DNA of 56,700 nucleotides from a virus: positions 1 to 56,700 of the IMG/VR virus record IMGVR_UViG_3300037153_000087; one strand, given 5' to 3'. The notes beneath the pieces were generated by a model, which did no database searches, had not been told where the DNA came from, and worked only from the letters and a program-made list of their open reading frames with translations. A program made the translations under genes and the position numbers. This document shows, piece after piece, positions 1 through 7,107 of this stretch. Positions within the stretch are counted from its first letter, which is position 1. The number at the start of each line of letters is the position of its first letter.

Positions 1-37
1 GTCTTTGCCCCTTCCGGACTCCCCCCGTGGGGATACC
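1..37. other. left genome end, cos-like terminus
   Basis: The first bases (GTCTTT, then CGGAC at 15-19 and TGGGGAT at 28-34) reappear in inverted order at the right end of the window (56664-56700). Joining the two ends creates the 12-bp palindrome AAAGACGTCTTT. This fits a terminase cleavage site, and the HNH gene lies just inside it. Overhang length cannot be read from the sequence. Confidence 0.45.
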
Positions 38-47
38 CCCCCTTCCC

Positions 48-320
48 CTACCATGCCCTACTCGTCCTTCGGTCCTGCGACGCGCGACCTGCCTTGCTGT
101 TACACCTGAAGTGCGAACCAGCAGCGTTGTCGATGTCGTAGATCAGCTCGGGGTGCGTGTCTACGGACTTGATGTGCTCCAGGCTCCATGACATCGGGTC
201 TGGGTGCTCCAGGTCGGGGTCGATATCGAGTTCGCATCGATAGCAAACCCAAGCGCGTTCGAGTTGCTTAACTCGTACCACAAAGTTATGGTATGCAGTA
301 GTAGTGCGTGGTCCAGTCAT
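48..320 (-). CDS. small HNH endonuclease next to the genome end
   Basis: A 90-residue protein with an HNH layout: CxxC near residue 25, then HIKSV, a downstream N, and a late HFRCN motif, matching the Cys-rich zinc-bound HNH nucleases that tailed phages use with the terminase to cut cos DNA. The start at 320 is chosen because its ATG overlaps the stop of the upstream small membrane gene; a longer open frame upstream lacks family similarity. Nuclease role and link to packaging are inferred from family and position near the end opposite the terminase genes. Confidence 0.7.
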   Translation of the reverse strand: MTGPRTTTAYHNFVVRVKQLERAWVCYRCELDIDPDLEHPDPMSWSLEHIKSVDTHPELIYDIDNAAGSHFRCNSKAGRASQDRRTSRAW

Positions 321-454
321 TTGCCCACCGCCATTGCCCACACGATGATTGACGGCGCGACGTACAGCATGAAGAACAGGATGGTCAGGGCAACCAGGGT
401 ACGCAGTACAATGTGGATCAGTATCCACTCCAGTACCCGCCCTACGATACCCAC
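317..454 (-). CDS. 45-residue single-pass membrane protein
   Basis: GTG-started frame with a strongly hydrophobic segment covering roughly residues 8-38 (VLRTLVALTILFFMLY and following). A purine-rich ribosome site (GGAGCGAGG) precedes the GTG. It ends in an ATGA overlap with the HNH gene, so the two are probably translationally coupled. No family recognised; a small holin-like or inner-membrane role is possible but unsupported. Confidence 0.5.
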   Translation of the reverse strand: MGIVGRVLEWILIHIVLRTLVALTILFFMLYVAPSIIVWAMAVGK

Positions 455-493
455 GAGAACCTCGCTCCGTTATGGCCTGGTCTGTATATGCCA

Positions 494-529
494 GTGGGGG
501 TGATCCGGTTTCCCAGACCACCCCCACCC
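494..529 (-). terminator. GC-rich hairpin, probable terminator
   Basis: GTGGGGGTG pairs with CACCCCCAC around a loop of about 17 bases. It separates the 91-residue gene upstream from the small membrane and HNH genes downstream. The 454-643 interval otherwise holds only a weak promoter-like pair near 600-630. Confidence 0.4.
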
Positions 530-643
530 GACAGGAGCACCCTCATGCTCGCACTTCCCCCAGGGAGTAGGCCGAACCCCCTATTGGCCGCGCACCCCCA
601 TCTTAACACGGCACCTTACCCTATAGCAAGACGCTTCTTACCG

Positions 644-919
644 TTACGGTCTTACCGGTATGCTGATTCGGTGGACCGCCACGTGACCCCCGTTCGGACT
701 GGTGTCCATGGGGTCGGGCACGAAATACCGCTGCCCGTCCTTCAACGCGAAGATCTCGACCACGATCTCGTTGCTGTAGATACTGATCTCGCGTAGATGT
801 TCGTAGTCCAGGCCCAGGTCCTTGATGAACGCGAGCAGCTTGGCCCGTTCCACCTGGTCGACCACCCCAGGGATGAACAGACCCTCTTGCGTGTCCGACC
901 CTGGCAGATGCTGGGTCAT
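644..919 (-). CDS. hypothetical protein, 91 residues
   Basis: Starts at an ATG preceded by AGGAGGAAACC. No family recognised. The sequence is acidic in its first half and ends with a beta-rich stretch (ISIYSNEIVVEIFALKDGQRYF) in the style of small actinophage accessory proteins. It follows the membrane gene 1030-1323 on the same strand after about 110 bases with no clear gene. Confidence 0.6.
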   Translation of the reverse strand: MTQHLPGSDTQEGLFIPGVVDQVERAKLLAFIKDLGLDYEHLREISIYSNEIVVEIFALKDGQRYFVPDPMDTSPNGGHVAVHRISIPVRP

Positions 920-1029
920 GGTTTCCTCCTCAGGGGGAGTGGCGTATCCGCCCTCGGGCGTCCGCACGGGTGATATGTTCGTCGTCGGCACCCCGTGATA
1001 CGGGCTTGCCCAGGCTCCATCGGCGAGGC

Positions 1030-1323
1030 TCACAGCGGATACCTTTCGCTGAGGTTGTCTACCTTGTTGTTGATCTGGTCGATCTTGGCCTCGATGCGCT
1101 CCTGGTCCTTGGCCTCGACCTTGAAGATCAGGTGTTTCGCGCCCAGCAGGAGTATGGCCTGGAACACGAGTTGCAGCCATTCGCTCTGCCAGTTCTCGAA
1201 CGTGGCCGCCCAGAACTCCTGCCACCCGGTTTCGGGAACCATGGTCAGCATCTGGCCGATCCACGATCCAGCGAACAGGGCTGCCAGCACCCAGACCGCA
1301 CCCCACCTGCGCAGGTGGTTCAC
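1030..1323 (-). CDS. DUF6766-like membrane protein
   Basis: 97 residues with two membrane spans (about 9-27 and 50-65) and a charged coiled-coil tail (KVEAKDQERIEAKIDQINNK). The segment GSWIGQ followed by ATFENWQSEWLQ resembles the actinobacterial DUF6766 family of unknown function. GTG at 1323 overlaps the stop of the upstream papain-like gene and has GAGGGGTGG in front of it. A two-span protein with a coiled-coil tail could also be a holin-type lysis protein. Confidence 0.6.
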   Translation of the reverse strand: MNHLRRWGAVWVLAALFAGSWIGQMLTMVPETGWQEFWAATFENWQSEWLQLVFQAILLLGAKHLIFKVEAKDQERIEAKIDQINNKVDNLSERYPL

Positions 1324-1871
1324 GCGTTCCACCCCTCTTCGATGATGAACTCGTCCCAGTGACCTGGAGTCGTGAACCGGGTGAACGCGTTGCCTCCCGG
1401 ATTCGGAAGGCCGACCTTCTCGTAGGCCCAGTCCGCGAAGCTGCTACAGACCACCGCTCCGGGAACCGCGTTGTCAGGCCACTCCTCGGCTGCCCGCAGT
1501 CTGATGTGCGTCGCCTGCCTGGCTGCCTCGGCTATCGCCTCCCAGTCATACGCGGTGTCGACCAGGCTTTCTGCGGCCTTGGCTATCAGGAACCGTTGCT
1601 CGTCGGTCTTCGGCTGGAGGTTGTTCGCGTTGGTCAGCGGCTGGTTCAATCGCTCGCCTACGTCGCACCAACCGGTACCAGAGGGCCTTCCCTCGATACC
1701 AACCCATCTTCCAGTGGCTGGGTCTTGGTGATGGACTATGATCACGTGGTTGCAGAACGCGGGGAGGTTCATCAACCTCGCGCCCAGCCGGATTCCCCAC
1801 GAAATCCACCACTTGCCCTCGCGCGTGACCAGCACGTCGCCGACCCCGATCATTCCTTTGAACCTCGGCAT
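1320..1871 (-). CDS. permuted papain-like (YiiX/NlpC-type) hydrolase
   Basis: 183 residues. The order GDVLVTR, then CNHVIIVH (candidate His), IEGRPSG, and a late VCSSFADWAYE (candidate Cys) matches circularly permuted NlpC/P60-type papain-fold enzymes such as YiiX, which cut amide bonds in peptidoglycan or lipids. ATG at 1871 has GAAGGGA seven bases upstream. No signal peptide is seen. It may act on the host envelope; the substrate is unknown. Confidence 0.65.
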   Translation of the reverse strand: MPRFKGMIGVGDVLVTREGKWWISWGIRLGARLMNLPAFCNHVIIVHHQDPATGRWVGIEGRPSGTGWCDVGERLNQPLTNANNLQPKTDEQRFLIAKAAESLVDTAYDWEAIAEAARQATHIRLRAAEEWPDNAVPGAVVCSSFADWAYEKVGLPNPGGNAFTRFTTPGHWDEFIIEEGWNA

Positions 1872-2043
1872 AGAGATTCCCTTCGACCATCGCCTCTCGG
1901 ATGGCCTTGCCTAGACCTGGAATAGTGTCGGTCGCCCAGTCTACGCCGATGACCTGAGGACACCAGCGTTCATGGTCGAGCCCGATCACGCCACCCTCCC
2001 CGAGAACAACCTCGCCTCGGCAGAGTGTGCATTTCATGCTCAT
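1546..2043 (-). CDS. zinc-knuckle protein whose frame overlaps the papain-like gene
   Basis: Good ribosome site (GGAGGTCAAC) and a convincing N-terminus: MSMKCTLCRGE, then WCPQ, giving a CxxC...C zinc knuckle in the first 30 residues. The convincing part ends near residue 60. After that the frame runs without a stop through the papain-like gene in another frame, with an Arg/Pro-rich composition typical of out-of-frame reading. Either the stop has been lost, a frameshift separates this from the next gene, or a +1 shift makes a zinc-finger/papain fusion. Confidence 0.4.
   Translation of the reverse strand: MSMKCTLCRGEVVLGEGGVIGLDHERWCPQVIGVDWATDTIPGLGKAIREAMVEGNLYAEVQRNDRGRRRAGHARGQVVDFVGNPAGREVDEPPRVLQPRDHSPSPRPSHWKMGWYRGKALWYRLVRRRRAIEPAADQREQPPAEDRRATVPDSQGRRKPGRHRV
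1989..2007 (+). repeat. dispersed CGCCACCCTCCCC repeat
   Basis: CGCCACCCTCCCC followed by GAGAAC; member of the genome-wide motif discussed in the findings. Confidence 0.6.
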
Positions 2044-2063
2044 GTTGACCTCCGGACACAGAC

Positions 2064-2098
2064 GAGCCCCCCGACGTCCTCCCAGCGTCGAGGGGCTC
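2064..2098 (-). terminator. terminator after the lamin-tail gene
   Basis: GAGCCCC pairs with GGGGCTC, continued inside by CGACG/CGTCG. It lies just downstream of the secreted protein gene on the minus strand. Confidence 0.65.
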
Positions 2099-2114
2099 GC
2101 ATCCGTGATGGCTT

Positions 2115-2663
2115 TTACGAGCAGCTCAGCGGACCGATCTTCTCGCGGAAGGAGGTGTACTGAACGTAGCTCTTGGTCTTGCCGTCAGCCGACTTCAGGC
2201 TCAGCGTGTCGCCGCTGTTGTTGAAGTGGTGGGTCGTGTTGCGGTAGATGGCCGCACTCGTGTTGGTCGGCTGGGTGTCGGTGCCCGTACCGTTGTACAG
2301 GTAGACGCTCGACATGGGCGGCATCTGGAACGTACCGTCGCCAGCCTTGAACGGACTGCCAGCCGGGAGGGTCGCACCCTGGAGCTTGAAGGTGTGGGGG
2401 AAGTTGTCCTGGACCCACCAGCCCTCGACGTTGACCGGAGCCGCACCCGTGTTGACGAGCCGCAGGAACTCGGCGTTGCGGTTGCCGTTGGTGTCGGTGC
2501 CAGGCGCGTTGTGACCGTACTCGTAGATCACGACGTCGCAGTTCGCGGCGAGGGACGCGTTGGCCGTCGAGCCGGAGCCCAGGGCGAACAGAGACGCTGC
2601 CATGAGCATGAACGCAGCAGCGGCTGACCAGAAAACCCGCTTCATGTTAGCGGTCTTGAACAT
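2115..2663 (-). CDS. secreted lamin-tail-domain protein
   Basis: 182 residues. N-terminal signal peptide with basic start (MFKTANMKR), hydrophobic core at about 11-28 and a likely cleavage after ANA near residue 36. The mature part has the lamin-tail (LTD) pattern: NAEFLRLVNTG, VEGWWVQD, then GDGTF, SSVYLYNGTG and SGDTLSLKSADG. LTD domains are small Ig-like folds found in secreted bacterial proteins. ATG 2663 follows GGAGGCACG; an ATG at 2645 is the alternative. It stands alone between two terminators with its own promoter. A secreted, non-virion role is inferred. Confidence 0.75.
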   Translation of the reverse strand: MFKTANMKRVFWSAAAAFMLMAASLFALGSGSTANASLAANCDVVIYEYGHNAPGTDTNGNRNAEFLRLVNTGAAPVNVEGWWVQDNFPHTFKLQGATLPAGSPFKAGDGTFQMPPMSSVYLYNGTGTDTQPTNTSAAIYRNTTHHFNNSGDTLSLKSADGKTKSYVQYTSFREKIGPLSCS

Positions 2664-2697
2664 CGTGCCTCCGTAGTAGGTGTCCTGTGTACACTCT

Positions 2698-2727
2698 AGT
2701 AGAGCATGGGGCGTGTCGGACAGTCAA
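2698..2727 (-). promoter_or_regulatory. promoter of the lamin-tail gene
   Basis: TTGACT-N18-TCTACT reading leftward, directly downstream of a terminator stem. The -35 region reads TTGACTGTCCGACA, a relaxed form of the dyad seen in other promoters here. Confidence 0.5.
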
Positions 2728-2768
2728 GAGCCCCCACCCTGCCCTGTTCGGGTTTGGTGTGGGGGCTC
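2728..2768 (-). terminator. terminator after the GHDA-motif gene
   Basis: GAGCCCCCAC pairs perfectly with GTGGGGGCTC. Its downstream arm abuts the -35 box of the next promoter. Confidence 0.75.
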
Positions 2769-2786
2769 AAGCCGCAGGTCTCTGGC

Positions 2787-3296
2787 TCAGCCAGCCTGCT
2801 CGGTCTTCGCGGCGTTGTCAGCCTTGACCTTCGCGGCCTCGTCGCGAGCGAACTGGAGCTGACGCTCCTTCTCCGCCTTCGCGGCCTCGCGGTCGGCGGT
2901 CGCCTTGGCCTTGCGCTCCGCCTTGGCGGTCTCGCGCTGGATCGCGGCGCGCAGCTTGCCCTGCAGAAGCGCGGACCCGCCCTTGGCCTTCATGTCCTCG
3001 ACGGCCTGGTCGGCGGTCAGGTTGCCCGCGACGACCTCGCGCGTCAGGTGACCGGTCAGCTTGGCGTCGTGACCCGGAGCGAAGGTGCCCTTGCTCATTC
3101 CGCCGTTGCAGCCGTTGTCGCCGGGAACGGCGCACGCGCAGGCGGTGGCCTGCTTCGGAGCGGCCTTCGCGCGGGGGGCCTTCTCGGCCTTGGGGGCGGT
3201 CTGGCCCTCGGGGGCCTCGACCTTGGGGGCGGAAGCCGGAGCCTCGGCCTTGGCACCCTGCTTCATCTGCCGGATCTGCTCGCGAACGTTGCTCAT
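2787..3296 (-). CDS. GHDA-motif protein, copy 1
   Basis: 169 residues. Ala/Pro/Lys-rich N-terminal 50 residues, then a Cys cluster (CACAVPGDNGC) followed by TFAPGHDAKLTGHL and a Lys/Ala/Glu-rich helical tail (REAAKAEKERQLQF). The CxC...C...GHDA block is shared with the proteins at 8360-8824 and 35397-36116, so it is one of three paralogues. A zinc-binding nucleic-acid or protein contact is suggested by the Cys/His spacing only. It has the same promoter, leader hairpin and ribosome-site layout as its paralogues. Confidence 0.75.
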   Translation of the reverse strand: MSNVREQIRQMKQGAKAEAPASAPKVEAPEGQTAPKAEKAPRAKAAPKQATACACAVPGDNGCNGGMSKGTFAPGHDAKLTGHLTREVVAGNLTADQAVEDMKAKGGSALLQGKLRAAIQRETAKAERKAKATADREAAKAEKERQLQFARDEAAKVKADNAAKTEQAG

Positions 3297-3314
3297 CTCA
3301 GGTCCTCCTAGTCG

Positions 3315-3331
3315 GGAGGGCGGCTTGCCCT
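3315..3331 (-). other. 5'-UTR hairpin of GHDA copy 1
   Basis: GAGGGC pairs with GCCCTC around five bases, between the -10 box and the AGGAGG ribosome site. Confidence 0.5.
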
Positions 3332-3341
3332 CGTAATTACT

Positions 3342-3370
3342 ATTTTATCATGCCTGGGGCTTGGACGCAA
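3342..3370 (-). promoter_or_regulatory. promoter of GHDA copy 1
   Basis: TTGCGT-N17-TAAAAT reading leftward, with TGA just before the -10 box and an A/T-rich run after it. It overlaps the 3' end of the upstream gene. Confidence 0.65.
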
Positions 3371-3707
3371 CCCCGTTGCTACGCGTAGCCTGGGCGTACG
3401 CGCCGTGACGAGGGTTCCAGGCCGCGAGGTTGATGTCGAGGATGTCGGTCAGGATCTCCTCGACGGTCGGCACGTGGGCCTTGTCCGCCTCGCGCACGTG
3501 AATAACGTGCGTCTCGGGTCGCCTGTCCGTGCCGATGTAGTTGGTGTACACCCGGAACTCAAGGTGCGCGTAGCTGAACCGGATCGTGTCCCCGAGCGGG
3601 CTGGCCCACTCGTCGTGTCGAATCGCCGTCCAGCTACGTCGCTCCAGCTCCGCCTTGACCTCTGCGATGCGCGTGACGTACTCGTCGATGCGCTGTCCCG
3701 TAATCAT
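3348..3707 (-). CDS. hypothetical protein, 119 residues
   Basis: No family recognised. Starts MITGQRIDEYVTRIAEVKAE, a helix, followed by beta-like segments (IRFSYAHLEFRVYTNY). ATG 3707 follows GGGAAG; a GTG at 3755 overlapping the upstream stop is the alternative start. It lies directly downstream of the Cro-like gene and is probably co-transcribed with it. Confidence 0.6.
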   Translation of the reverse strand: MITGQRIDEYVTRIAEVKAELERRSWTAIRHDEWASPLGDTIRFSYAHLEFRVYTNYIGTDRRPETHVIHVREADKAHVPTVEEILTDILDINLAAWNPRHGAYAQATRSNGVASKPQA

Positions 3708-3751
3708 CTTCCCAGGGAAGCACGCCCAGGGTCTCCACACAAGACCCCTGG

Positions 3752-3982
3752 TCACGCGGGGACCACGTCAAGGAAAACGTTCGCTCGCAGGTACGCGCCG
3801 AACAACTCGGCATCGCTGGCCGCGTCGTTGAACGCCTTCATCGTCTCCAGGTCCTTGTCGAACTCGAACGCCTTCATGATCCGCTCGCGCAGGTCCACGC
3901 CAGGCCGACGTGCACCGCTCCTCAGACGGGAAGCCATCGACTCGGAGCAGCCCACGATCAACCCAAACTCTTCGTTAGTCAT
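3752..3982 (-). CDS. Cro/C1-type HTH regulator
   Basis: 76 residues with a helix-turn-helix at about 5-30: EEFGLIVGCSESMASRLRSG, the Cro/C1 (HTH_3) pattern. ATG 3982 is preferred because GGGAGG lies eight bases upstream; the GTG at 3991 lies inside that site. Its own promoter carries a degenerate copy of the dyad found over most -35 boxes here, so it is the best candidate for the shared repressor. Temperate-type control is inferred; no integrase is present. Confidence 0.7.
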   Translation of the reverse strand: MTNEEFGLIVGCSESMASRLRSGARRPGVDLRERIMKAFEFDKDLETMKAFNDAASDAELFGAYLRANVFLDVVPA

Positions 3983-4026
3983 CTTGGTCACCTCCCGGTA
4001 TCTCCACCACTATCTCCTGGGTAAAA

Positions 4027-4056
4027 ATTCTATCACGAAGTGTGCCTCTCTGTCAA
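4027..4056 (-). promoter_or_regulatory. promoter of the Cro-like gene
   Basis: TTGACA-N18-TAGAAT reading leftward, with TGA directly before the -10 box. The -35 region reads TTGACAGAGAGGCAC, matching the first half of the common dyad. Confidence 0.75.
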
Positions 4057-4107
4057 CCCCCGAGTAACCTTGCACCCGCCTTCACCGCGTGCTTTCCTGG
4101 AGGCATG

Positions 4108-4806
4108 ATGCATAAAGCGCACGTCCTCACGGGGGTTGCCGGAGTCACGACCTTCGCTGCCCTGGGCGACTTCACACCGACCGCGTTCGCCCTCGCCCTG
4201 ACTTCCGTTCCCGGCTTCACGCTCCTGCCCGACATCGACCACGCGCGTTCCATGGTCTCCTCCACTTACGGATTCCTCACGCGCGGGTTCTCCCTCCTCC
4301 TGGGTCACCGACGCGAGACGCACTCGTTCCCTGGAATCGCCGTGATCGGCCTCGCCACCTGGTTCGCCACGCTGTTCCTGGACAACATCGTCGCGCAGGT
4401 CTGGCTCGTCCTCCTCCTTACGCTCGGGTGGGCAGCGCTCCTGCGTACGGTCGGAATCAAGGGCTGGTTCGCCGACCTGCTGCCCGTGTCGGCTGCTGTG
4501 ATCGTGGTCTGTTACCGAGACGAGTGGATGGCGGCTGGTGGAGCCCCCTACCCCATCGAGTTCTTGCCCGTAGCCGTCGTCGTCGGCATGCTCCTTCACG
4601 TGGCTGGCGACTGCCTGACCAACTCGGGCTGCCCGCTGTGGTGGCCGTTCTCCAAGAAGCGAACCGCGTTCAGCTTCCGTCTGCGTCGCAAGGGCAAGAA
4701 GCGCTCGATCAAGACCAACTCGCGCTTCGAGCATCGCGTGGTCGTTCCCCTGCTCTGGCTCACGTCGATCGGCACGACTATATTGTGGGTTTCCGGTCTG
4801 GCATGA
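4108..4806 (+). CDS. YdjM-like membrane-bound metal-dependent hydrolase
   Basis: 232 residues with about five hydrophobic segments. Conserved polar motifs between them match the YdjM/PF04307 family: PDIDHARS, HRRETHS, then LHVAGDCLTNSG and CPLWWPF, offering His and Asp metal ligands. The Lys/Arg-rich loop RLRRKGKKR near residue 195 should face the cytoplasm. ATG 4108 sits four bases after GGAGG; ATG 4105 is possible but too close. Family members are inner-membrane proteins of unclear substrate. Divergent from the regulator gene. Confidence 0.75.
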   Translation: MHKAHVLTGVAGVTTFAALGDFTPTAFALALTSVPGFTLLPDIDHARSMVSSTYGFLTRGFSLLLGHRRETHSFPGIAVIGLATWFATLFLDNIVAQVWLVLLLTLGWAALLRTVGIKGWFADLLPVSAAVIVVCYRDEWMAAGGAPYPIEFLPVAVVVGMLLHVAGDCLTNSGCPLWWPFSKKRTAFSFRLRRKGKKRSIKTNSRFEHRVVVPLLWLTSIGTTILWVSGLA

Positions 4807-4812
4807 TAAAAT
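4783..4812 (+). promoter_or_regulatory. class II promoter before the zinc-ribbon gene
   Basis: TTGTGG-N18-TAAAAT, with TGA before the -10 box and AAAAG after it; the -35 box lies inside the upstream gene's end. A short GGGGA/TCCCC hairpin follows at 4829-4841, then AAGGAGCTCGAA and ATG. Confidence 0.55.
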
Positions 4813-4860
4813 AAAAGTACAACGAAGCGGGGAGCCTCCCCCAAACCGAAGGAGCTCGAA

Positions 4861-5259
4861 ATGGCCGTCATCATCAACAAGTACGCGGGTCGCTGCGACA
4901 ACTGCCAGAACCGCGTCGGCAAGGGTGAGGGCGTCGCCAAGCGCAAGGCTGGCAAGTGGATCGTCCTCTGCGCCAAGGACGCAGGCGAGACGCACGGCGC
5001 GCGGAACCCCTGGAAGCCCGCGCACAAGACCGCTGCTCTGGACTACGCCGAGACCCCGTACGAGGCGAGCCGCGAGCTGGCTCTGGTCGACCACGAGTAC
5101 GCGCACTCCGACGAGATGAGCGAGCCCTGCGAGTGCGGTGGGACGATGTGGTACAAGGCGACCGTGGGTGCGCCGATCTGCCCTGACTGCCGTCGCATGG
5201 TGGTCTACAAGTGGACCGGTGTCGGCACCGAGTTCACCCGCAGGATCGTGCAGCTCTGA
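4861..5259 (+). CDS. two-zinc-ribbon protein
   Basis: 132 residues. First Cys set: CDNC (12-15) with a later C near 40. Second set: CECGG and CPDC near 90-110. The layout suggests two zinc ribbons joined by a charged linker. No family function is recognised; DNA or RNA polymerase contacts are common for such phage proteins but unproven here. It has a strong-looking promoter and leader hairpin and is closed by a GNRA-loop terminator. Confidence 0.65.
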   Translation: MAVIINKYAGRCDNCQNRVGKGEGVAKRKAGKWIVLCAKDAGETHGARNPWKPAHKTAALDYAETPYEASRELALVDHEYAHSDEMSEPCECGGTMWYKATVGAPICPDCRRMVVYKWTGVGTEFTRRIVQL

Positions 5260-5267
5260 TCTTCCCC

Positions 5268-5297
5268 GAGGGGACTGGCCGAAAGGCTGGTCCCCTC
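5268..5297 (+). terminator. terminator with GAAA loop
   Basis: GAGGGGAC/GTCCCCTC outer stem and GGCC/GGC-type inner stem closed by GAAA, followed by CTCTG. It separates the zinc-ribbon gene from purB. Confidence 0.75.
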
Positions 5298-5305
5298 CTC
5301 TGTGC

Positions 5306-5335
5306 TTGACACCCGGTCAACTCTCATGATAGAAT
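5306..5335 (+). promoter_or_regulatory. promoter of purB
   Basis: TTGACA-N18-TAGAAT with TGA before the -10 box. TTGACACCCGGTCAA is a perfect TTGAC-N5-GTCAA dyad over the -35 box. Confidence 0.85.
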
Positions 5336-5354
5336 CCGCTCCCAGGAGGTGCTC

Positions 5355-6764
5355 ATGCTAGAGCGTTACACGTTGGAGCCCGTTGGCTCCTATTGGACCC
5401 GCGCTGCTCAATACGATCTGTGGCGCGAGGTCGAGATCTACGCTGCTAAGGTCAAGGGTGCGCCTGACGGCATCCTACGTGCGTTGGTCGACACCCCGGT
5501 TCCCGCAATCGAGGCGATCGAAGCCGAGGAGCGACTCGTGCGTCACGATGTGGTCGCGTTCCTGAACATGTGGCGTGAGAACATGTCGGTCGACGTCGCT
5601 GCCTGGGTCCACAAGGGTATGACCTCGTCGGACCTGGTCGACACCGCCAACGCGCTTCGGCTGGCAGCGGTCACGGACGAGATCCTCACCCAAGCGGGCA
5701 AGCTGGAGTACCTGCTGGCCAAGCACGCTATCCACCACTGGAAGACTCCGAGGGTAGCGAGAACCCACGGGCAGAACGCCCAGGCCAGTAGCTGGGGCTA
5801 TCGCGTGGCAGACTTCACGATAGCCCTGGAGCGCGTCATCAGCATACTTCGGTACGCCAGGGCAGACGCCTGCGTGGCCAAGATCTCAGGACCGGTCGGC
5901 GACTACCGAGATTCGAGTCTCGCGATGGAGGTCGCGTTCGGTCGCGACATGGGCCTCGAAGCCGCGTTCAGTGCGACCCAGGTCGTCAGTCGGGATCGGC
6001 TGGCTACCCTCATGTTCGCTCTGTCGCAGGTAGCGACCGTCATCGAAGCGATCGCCCTGGAGGTTCGACTCTCCTCGCATTCGCAGGTCGGCGAGCTGAG
6101 CGAGGGATTCGGCGAGCAGCAGGCAGGCTCGTCGGCCATGCCGCACAAACAGAACCCGATCATCAGCGAGCAGCTTACCGGCCTCGCCAAGATCGTTCGC
6201 GCCCAGGTGGTTCCGATCCAGGAGGGGGTGGCGCTCTGGCACGAGCGCGACATCTCGCATTCCTCTGTCGAGCGGATCGCCGTGCAGACGGCTACCGTCG
6301 TCACGCACTTCATGTTGGTTCGGTGCATCGAGCTGTTCCAGGGCCTGAACGTCCACACCGAGATCATGCAAGCCAACCTCGACTCTGCGCGCGACGCCAC
6401 CCTCTCCGCGAGAATCAAAGACCACCTGATTGAGGAGGGCCTGCACCCGAACACGGCGTGGGACGTCGTCCGCGAGGCTGCCTCGATCCCGCACCCCGAC
6501 CTGATCGCCAAGACCAATCAGGTCCTGCACCAGCACGGGTACGGCGTTCGGGTTCCCTACTTCAATGACGAGCCGACTCCTCACCATGAGCACGTGCTCA
6601 AGCACATGAACACGCTGCGTCGCAGGCACGAGCCGAGAACCGTCTATTTCGTCCCCCGGATGGCCGACCTCGACGGACCGACACAGGAGGAGCTGGCCAA
6701 GGGTATCAGCCTTGACGAGTTCCTGCGCGACATCCAGATGGGGGATGGCGATGGGGGGAACTGA
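5355..6764 (+). CDS. purB: adenylosuccinate lyase (PurB), phage-encoded
   Basis: 469 residues, close to full bacterial PurB length. Family motifs are intact: HKGMTSSD (86-93), ARTHGQNAQ (135-143), and the flexible catalytic loop SSAMPHKQNP near 259-268. PurB removes fumarate from adenylosuccinate. With PurZ present, the likely phage substrate is N6-succino-2-amino-dAMP, yielding 2-amino-dAMP (dZMP). Published Z-DNA phages are generally described as using the host enzyme, so a dedicated copy is unusual. ATG 5355 lies five bases after AGGAGG. The gene is about 24 kb from purZ but under the same promoter type. Confidence 0.93.
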   Translation: MLERYTLEPVGSYWTRAAQYDLWREVEIYAAKVKGAPDGILRALVDTPVPAIEAIEAEERLVRHDVVAFLNMWRENMSVDVAAWVHKGMTSSDLVDTANALRLAAVTDEILTQAGKLEYLLAKHAIHHWKTPRVARTHGQNAQASSWGYRVADFTIALERVISILRYARADACVAKISGPVGDYRDSSLAMEVAFGRDMGLEAAFSATQVVSRDRLATLMFALSQVATVIEAIALEVRLSSHSQVGELSEGFGEQQAGSSAMPHKQNPIISEQLTGLAKIVRAQVVPIQEGVALWHERDISHSSVERIAVQTATVVTHFMLVRCIELFQGLNVHTEIMQANLDSARDATLSARIKDHLIEEGLHPNTAWDVVREAASIPHPDLIAKTNQVLHQHGYGVRVPYFNDEPTPHHEHVLKHMNTLRRRHEPRTVYFVPRMADLDGPTQEELAKGISLDEFLRDIQMGDGDGGN

Positions 6765-7095
6765 CGGACCGCGCAAGCTGGCCATGGAGTCGGCTGCTCT
6801 GCGCTACGGTCAGTTCGAGGCCGAGCGTCGGTTCGTGGGTGGCCCGTTGGACGGACAGGTTAAGGACCTCCCCCCCTCGCAAGACCGGTTCTACGTGGTG
6901 GACGTCGACCAGGCCATGGCCTATCTGTTCCCCGAGGGAACGGACCGTCCGACCGATTCCGGCCCACGATCGGGCACGTACGAGCTGTGGATGAACTACA
7001 GACGCGAGCGAGTCATGCGGTGGCTGGGCTGGGACGACGAGCGCGCCTACAACCTGTTCGTAGCCGACAACGCGTCTCCGGACGCCAACGATTAA
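6751..7095 (+). CDS. hypothetical protein, 114 residues
   Basis: Overlaps the end of purB; the start at 6751 has GGGGG six bases upstream, with ATG 6745 as alternative. No family recognised. The central FVGGPLDGQVKDLP resembles a short motif seen in small actinobacterial proteins of unknown role. It is probably translated with purB. Confidence 0.65.
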   Translation: MGGTDGPRKLAMESAALRYGQFEAERRFVGGPLDGQVKDLPPSQDRFYVVDVDQAMAYLFPEGTDRPTDSGPRSGTYELWMNYRRERVMRWLGWDDERAYNLFVADNASPDAND

Positions 7096-7107
7096 GGAGG
7101 TACCCTC

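Noticed and set aside
442-546. 34-codon leftward frame starting MRVLLSGGGG
   Set aside because: It consists mainly of a terminator-like hairpin and has no convincing ribosome site.
4033-5106. Leftward open frame of about 357 codons
   Set aside because: Antisense to the YdjM-like and zinc-ribbon genes, both with good starts and motifs.
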